Below the pieces are notes generated by a model. It made no database searches, was not told the DNA's origin, and saw only the letters and a list, made by a program, of their open reading frames with translations. A stretch of DNA of 10,128 nt from DAXETY01 sp051155755. Its GTDB lineage: Bacteria; Desulfobacterota; Desulfobacteria; Desulfobacterales; SG8-13. Shown piece by piece: positions 7,328 through 10,128 of the stretch. The stretch spans positions 1 to 10,128 of the forward strand of contig DAXETY010000016.1 in NCBI GenBank assembly GCA_051155755.1, given 5' to 3'. The stretch's first letter is position 1. The number at the start of each line of letters is the position of its first letter. The translations under genes and the position numbers were made by a program.

Positions 7328-7507
7328 TCAGGGTTCCTCTTCCGCCGTTTCCCCCTGAGCATCGGCTTTACCGACCGTCTCTTCGATGGTTTGATAAATG
7401 TTTCGGAACGTATTGCTGAAGGCTGCCGGAGAAACCCGGCCGGTTTCGATGAATTTCACCACGATTTCCTTGGAGGCCCTTAGAATCTGCTCTTCCATGG
7501 ACGCCAT
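7328..7507 (-). CDS. Small conserved-looking protein, 59 aa, unknown function
   Basis: Translation from ATG 7507 begins MASMEEQILRASKEIVVKFI, continues ETGRVSPAAFSNTFRNIYQT, and ends in an acidic tail (GETAEEEP). A strong ribosome binding site, AAGGAGGG (7522-7515), lies 7 nt upstream, which marks it as a real gene despite its length. A second in-frame ATG is at 7498. It should form two amphipathic helices (about residues 4-22 and 27-45). The pattern EIVVKFIxxxxVSPxxF...IY loosely resembles the N-terminal helical part of Ros/MucR regulators, but the zinc-finger part is absent, so this is only a weak analogy. The gene ends exactly at the USP stop, with no room between them for a terminator. 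Function is not assigned. Confidence 0.75.
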   Translation of the reverse strand: MASMEEQILRASKEIVVKFIETGRVSPAAFSNTFRNIYQTIEETVGKADAQGETAEEEP

Positions 7508-7514
7508 GTATATT

Positions 7515-7522
7515 CCCTCCTT
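7515..7522 (-). promoter_or_regulatory. Strong ribosome binding site of the 59-aa gene
   Basis: Read on the minus strand, AAGGAGGG precedes the ATG at 7507 by 7 nt (AATATAC). It is the strongest Shine-Dalgarno sequence in the window and the main evidence that the short gene is translated. Confidence 0.8.
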
Positions 7523-7631
7523 AGCAAGCGGTTAACCCGAATCACAAATTCAACCGGCATCGGCCGAAGGCGCAGCTTCCCCTTGTTGGTTCCATTGGAG
7601 TTGCGGCCCCGGCCATCGCGGTCTTCCTGCA

Positions 7632-7661
7632 TTGACATTCGGGGACGGATCCGTGTAGTAA
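7632..7661 (+). promoter_or_regulatory. Candidate sigma-70 promoter for the lipoprotein gene
   Basis: A perfect -35 box TTGACA (7632-7637) is followed, after 18 nt, by TAGTAA (7656-7661), a poor -10 match. If used, it gives a leader of about 195 nt containing two hairpins before the ATG at 7864. Confidence 0.33.
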
Positions 7662-7863
7662 ACGAAACGCGCTGCGATTTCAAGGCCGTTTCCCGGGGTC
7701 GTGGACCGACCAATCCGCCAACCGAATTCGAGCGATTGCCGCGGCCCAACGGCAACAGGGCAAACGGCCGGTCACATGTTTTTGTGAATGCCTGCGGCGG
7801 AAGCGGGCGGCCGCAGAGGCCGCAGGCGCAATCCGCTCGACAAACCAATTTGCCTGGAAGTTT

Positions 7864-8802
7864 ATGCGAGACGAAACGCAACCCAACCCAGTCTCAGGTC
7901 CGCTCTTCCGCTGGGCGGCGGCTTTGCTCGGATTGCTGCTGGCTGCCGGTTGTGCCGGCGGCGGCCGTACCTTGCCGATACCGATACCGTTTACCGCCGA
8001 AGGCGGATTCACCAAAAAGGTCGCGATCCTGCCGTTCCAGGTGCAGAGCGGTTATGTCGATCCCCGCAGTGGTCGGATTCTGCAGCAGACCGCGATCGAT
8101 CGCCTGCAGGCCGAGTGCCCGTCGGTGCGATTCCAGGATCCTTCGGACCCGGAATTTCCGATTTCCGTGTCCGAAATACCGCGGTTGGAGGACGGTTCCT
8201 TCGACAACTTTGAACTGGCAATGGTTGGCAGACGGTGGGGGCTGAACGCCCTTATGATAAGTACGCTCAGCAGTGTTTCCGTGGATGAACAGGAAGAGGG
8301 CTTCTGGTGGTTCAAAAAGCTGCAGTACTATGTGCAGGTGGAGGTGCGGGTGGAGTTGTTGGATTCGGAGACCGCTTCCAAGCTGTTGAGCCACACGGTG
8401 AACCGACGCGTGGAAATCGACCGCTTCGACGTGGATATGATCAACGCCCGCAACCAGGTGGAGCTTTATTACTTCGAAGAAACCCTGGACGACATTGCCG
8501 AGGAGATCGCAGAAGCCGTCTGCCGGACGATCAAAGAGCGGTCCTGGAAAAGCTACGTGCTGCTGGTGGAAGGTGGAGAACTGTTGATCGCAGCCGGTGC
8601 GGAGGCCGAACTGCAGACCGGCGTTTTGCTCGAGATTTTCGACAGCTCAGAAGTCGTCCAAGCCGCCGGCGCCCGCCGCTATATTCTCCCGGGGCCCAAG
8701 ATCGGAGAAGCGCGGGTCACAGTGGTCGACGCACGCGTGTCGCGCGCGGCGGTCGTTTCGGGGTCGGAATTCCGGCCGGGACAGGTGGTGCGCGCCAAGT
8801 AG
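7864..8802 (+). CDS. Putative outer-membrane lipoprotein with FlgT-like C-terminal part
   Basis: The 312-aa product starts with a lipoprotein signal: R16, a hydrophobic stretch (residues 17-27), and a lipobox ending LAAGC with the lipidated cysteine at C30. Ala follows the Cys, so an outer-membrane location is favoured. After a linker, KKVAILPF (51-58) begins an alpha/beta domain like the CsgG/FlgT/TolB N-terminal type. The last 80 residues (VEGGELLIAAGAEAELQTG, then IGEARVTVVDARVSRAAV and FRPGQVVR) fit the FlgT C-terminal pattern: a beta element, an N-x-G-like turn, and a closing G-x-V. This is pattern-based and not a database match. No flagellar genes are nearby. The ATG has only TGGAAG 3 nt upstream, which is short spacing, but no better in-frame start keeps the signal. 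It converges on the Dus gene, with repeat copy 2 between them. Confidence 0.7.
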   Translation: MRDETQPNPVSGPLFRWAAALLGLLLAAGCAGGGRTLPIPIPFTAEGGFTKKVAILPFQVQSGYVDPRSGRILQQTAIDRLQAECPSVRFQDPSDPEFPISVSEIPRLEDGSFDNFELAMVGRRWGLNALMISTLSSVSVDEQEEGFWWFKKLQYYVQVEVRVELLDSETASKLLSHTVNRRVEIDRFDVDMINARNQVELYYFEETLDDIAEEIAEAVCRTIKERSWKSYVLLVEGGELLIAAGAEAELQTGVLLEIFDSSEVVQAAGARRYILPGPKIGEARVTVVDARVSRAAVVSGSEFRPGQVVRAK

Positions 8803-8840
8803 CGAGTGGTTTGAAAATTTGAAACGCTCATTTTCGGTTT

Positions 8841-8959
8841 TGCATTGAGCCGGCTTTTGCCCGGGCAGGCATGCTCCGTGAAATTCGAAGCGCATTTCAC
8901 TGGAGTTGTCCGGGCAAAAATTTCTTTGTCTGCGATTTGTCTGCGCCGGCCTGCGGTTC
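8841..8959. repeat. Interspersed palindromic repeat, copy 2 (long form with internal hairpin)
   Basis: It aligns with copy 1 at both ends: TGCATTGAGCCGGCTTTTGC at the left and TGTCTGCG words ending CTGCGGTTC at the right. The outer stem pairs 8855-8867 with 8907-8919, with one G-U position. Inside lies a second hairpin, CTCCGTGAAAT (8874-8884) with ATTTCAC(T)GGAG (8894-8905), 11 bp with one bulged base. Copy 1 lacks this internal hairpin. The right part overlaps the 3' end of the Dus gene, whose stop codon (8899-8897) lies in the inner stem. Confidence 0.85.
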
Positions 8960-9955
8960 GATTTCCGCGCCGATGGAATGACGCTGCCCATATTCTATCA
9001 CCCGGCAATGGAAGTCTTCAATGCGTTCCATGGTCTCGCCTTCGGAATCCAGGTGGCGGATTTCGGATCGAAAACGACTGCTTTCCGGCATGGCCCTTAC
9101 AAACCACCCCAGGCGGCTGCGCAGCATGCGGCAGGCCCTGACTTCACCGTAGTGGTCGATCATAGCACGCACATAATTTCGAATGATGCGGAAGCGGTCA
9201 TCGATGGAGACCGACGGCGATTTTCGATTCTCGATCTTCGCCAGAAATTGGGAAAAAATCCAGGGATTGCCGATGGCCATGCGGCCGATCATCACGGCGT
9301 CACAGTTTGTTTGGCGCTGCAGCCGGCATGCATCCTCGGCGGTGATCACGTCTCCGTTGCCGATCACCGGTACGGGGACGGTTTCCTTGATTTTTGCGAT
9401 GAGCGACCAATCCGCCCGACCGCGAAACCCCTGGGAGGCGGTTCGGGGATGCACCGCGATGGCATCGACCCCGCAATCCACGGCGATGCGGGCGATATCC
9501 AGGGCCTGAGCCCCCGAGGGCTCCCAGCCGCTCCGGATTTTGATGGTCAGGGGCAGGCGCACCGCCCTGCGTACCGCGGCCAGCAGCGAGGCTGCCCGGG
9601 ATGCGTCCTGCATCAGGGCGACTCCGGAACCGGTTTTGACGATTTTTTTCACCGAACAGCCGAAATTGATGTCGAGAATGTCGGCACCGGCCTGCTCCAC
9701 CAGACGTCCGGCTTCTGCAACCACCGCCGGGTCCGCCCCGAATATCTGCACGGCCACCGGCCGTTCGCGGTCTTCGACGGCGACCAGCTCCCATGTTCTG
9801 GCCTGCCGGTAGATCAGTCCGTTGGCGCTGACCATTTCCGAGTAAACCAGTCCGCAACCGGCCTCCTTGGCCAACCGCCGAAACGGCAGGTCGGTGATTC
9901 CCGCCAAAGGCGCCAGCACGGCCGGATTGTCGATGGATATCGTACCGATTTTCAT
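8897..9955 (-). CDS. dusB: tRNA-dihydrouridine synthase, DusB-like
   Basis: The 352-aa FMN enzyme reduces uridine to dihydrouridine in tRNA, using NADPH. The TIM-barrel begins APLAGITDLPFRRL (residues 15-28), then MVSANGL, VQIFGADP and DINFGC with the expected catalytic Cys at C100. The following residue is Ser, not the commoner Pro (GCSVKK). Further family residues are K139 in LTIKIRSGW, H169 in VHPRTASQGFRGRADW, GNGD (199-202) and IGRMAIGNPW (about 223-232) for FMN phosphate. A C-terminal helical domain starts near residue 245. The start ATG at 9955 is favoured over ATG 9961 because AGGA lies 6 nt before it. Residues 333-352 (EPQAGADKSQTKKFLPGQLQ) are encoded by repeat copy 2 and are unlikely to be native. 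In many relatives this gene precedes ntrBC or fis; here it stands alone, 56 nt downstream of a group II intron end. Confidence 0.93.
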   Translation of the reverse strand: MKIGTISIDNPAVLAPLAGITDLPFRRLAKEAGCGLVYSEMVSANGLIYRQARTWELVAVEDRERPVAVQIFGADPAVVAEAGRLVEQAGADILDINFGCSVKKIVKTGSGVALMQDASRAASLLAAVRRAVRLPLTIKIRSGWEPSGAQALDIARIAVDCGVDAIAVHPRTASQGFRGRADWSLIAKIKETVPVPVIGNGDVITAEDACRLQRQTNCDAVMIGRMAIGNPWIFSQFLAKIENRKSPSVSIDDRFRIIRNYVRAMIDHYGEVRACRMLRSRLGWFVRAMPESSRFRSEIRHLDSEGETMERIEDFHCRVIEYGQRHSIGAEIEPQAGADKSQTKKFLPGQLQ

Positions 9956-9961
9956 ATTCAT

Positions 9962-9965
9962 TCCT
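9962..9965 (-). promoter_or_regulatory. Ribosome binding site that decides the Dus start
   Basis: On the minus strand the sequence reads CAGGAATGAATATGAAA. AGGA is 6 nt before the second ATG (9955) but directly touches the first (9961), so initiation at 9955 is expected. Confidence 0.6.
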
Positions 9966-9995
9966 GAACTGAATTTAAAAACAAGCTGAATAATA

Positions 9996-10008
9996 GAACC
10001 GCAGACAG
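9996..10008 (-). repeat. Fragment of the interspersed repeat tail (13-mer)
   Basis: On the minus strand this reads CTGTCTGCGGTTC, identical to the 3' end of repeat copy 1 (5812-5824) and nearly so to copy 2. It lies 3 nt beyond the predicted group II intron end, so it forms the 3' exon side of the insertion. It is followed by TATTAT (minus strand), a possible -10 box for dus. Confidence 0.55.
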
Positions 10009-10012
10009 GCGG

Positions 10013-10043
10013 TAGAGTAGGGAGGGAAGTACCCTCCCCCTCG
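10013..10043 (-). ncRNA. Group II intron domain VI with branch-point adenosine
   Basis: On the minus strand 10042-10032 (GAGGGGGAGGG) pairs continuously with 10026-10015 (CCCTCCCT-A-CTC), leaving only A10018 unpaired. The loop is TACTT (10031-10027). G10039 pairs with U10019 as a wobble. Six bases follow the bulged A before the predicted intron end, the spacing known for lariat-forming branch points in bacterial introns such as Ll.LtrB. Confidence 0.85.
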
Positions 10044-10045
10044 TC

Positions 10046-10078
10046 AAACCGGACGTATGGATTTCCCATATCCGGCTT
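10046..10078 (-). ncRNA. Group II intron domain V (catalytic hairpin)
   Basis: On the minus strand an 8-bp lower stem (AAGCCGGA 10078-10071 with TCCGGTTT 10053-10046) contains the catalytic triad AGC at 10077-10075. It is followed by a two-nucleotide bulge (C10055, G10054), a 5-bp upper stem (TATGG with CCATA) and a loop GAAAT. The total is 33 nt, against the usual 34. Confidence 0.88.
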
Positions 10079-10128
10079 TCCTGCAGGCTGTCGCCTCAGG
10101 CATGCACCGATTACCGAAGTTGATCAGA

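Larger units (their letters stand above)
7508..7863. other. Divergent intergenic region (356 nt) with hairpins, no convincing gene
   Basis: This region separates the 59-aa minus gene from the plus-strand lipoprotein gene and should carry both promoters. Open frames exist on both strands, but their translations are Arg/Pro-rich and lack a credible start context. Inverted repeats are TTGCCG/CGGCAA (7736-7741 with 7750-7755) and CCTGCGGC/GCCGCAGG (7791-7798 with 7819-7826), the latter including the close direct repeat GGCCGCAG. Both would lie in the 5' untranslated region of the lipoprotein mRNA if the promoter at 7632 is used. Confidence 0.5.
10012..10128 (-). mobile_element. Group II intron, 3' end only (continues beyond the right edge)
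   Basis: Read on the minus strand, the last 117 nt contain a domain V hairpin (AGC triad, two-base CG bulge, short GAAA-containing loop), then a domain VI hairpin with one bulged A, then CTCTAC as the terminal bases. This order and these details are diagnostic of the 3' end of a bacterial group II self-splicing intron, a retroelement. The predicted 3' splice site follows C10012. A reading frame with a stop at 10046-10044 (27 codons from the edge, beginning LINFGNRCMPEATACRK) crosses domain V and is probably not the reverse transcriptase. The intron-encoded protein, domains I-IV and the 5' splice site lie outside the window, so completeness is unknown. Confidence 0.85.

Noticed and set aside
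7480..7881. 133-codon minus-strand frame over the region upstream of the lipoprotein gene
   Set aside because: It overlaps the 59-aa gene in another frame and has Arg-rich, low-quality translation and no ribosome binding site. The segment MPVEFVIRVNRLLRREYTW near 7564-7508 looks briefly protein-like but lacks its own ribosome binding site.
8906..9967. 353-codon plus-strand frame opposite dus
   Set aside because: It is the complement of a clear Dus coding sequence and has no recognisable domain or ribosome binding site.
10044..10127. C-terminal end of the intron reverse transcriptase (27 codons to the edge)
   Set aside because: The frame runs through the catalytic domain V, whereas intron-encoded proteins normally end in domain IV. 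No maturase or endonuclease motif is visible.

Overview
The window reads as a chromosomal segment of a Gram-negative, moderately GC-rich bacterium. It is most plausibly a member of the Desulfobacterota (Desulfosarcina/Desulfobacteraceae-like sulfate reducers). This rests on the gene set (a secreted DUF3160 protein, a GCS-type DusB-like enzyme, a kinase beside a universal stress protein) and on intergenic DNA rich in palindromic and heptameric repeats. No species can be named from the sequence alone.

Layout, left to right. The 3' end of an unidentified + strand gene stops at 101. A 14-bp perfect hairpin (123-157) with a TCTGCG-rich tail follows, then a secreted DUF3160 protein with a GTG start at 268. 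A 75-aa cysteine-rich, probably zinc-binding protein (2782-2555, minus) is divergent from polA (2980-5652), which encodes a full three-domain DNA polymerase I. The polA start is preceded by six heptamer-like repeats instead of a Shine-Dalgarno sequence. After polA come a palindromic interspersed repeat (copy 1, 5742-5824) and a second short heptamer run. These lead into a two-gene operon: a divergent protein-kinase-like protein (5860-6837) and a universal stress protein (6857-7327). A 59-aa minus-strand gene with a strong ribosome binding site (7507-7328) ends exactly where the stress-protein gene ends. A 356-nt region holding a candidate promoter and hairpins leads to a lipoprotein with a FlgT-like C-terminal part (7864-8802). 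It converges on a tRNA-dihydrouridine synthase gene (9955-8897, minus). Copy 2 of the repeat (8841-8959) lies between these two and encodes the last 20 residues of the synthase. At the right edge is the 3' end of a minus-strand group II intron (10012 to beyond 10128), with foldable domains V and VI.

How it works together: polA and the Dus enzyme are housekeeping genes (DNA repair/replication and tRNA modification). The kinase-like/USP pair looks like a stress or energy-state signalling module. The DUF3160 protein and the lipoprotein are envelope proteins of unknown role. The distinctive part of the window is its repeat ecology. One palindromic family occurs with and without an internal hairpin, has been captured as coding sequence, and shares a 13-mer with the 3' flank of the group II intron. 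Separately, heptamer arrays sit directly in front of two start codons that lack Shine-Dalgarno sequences.
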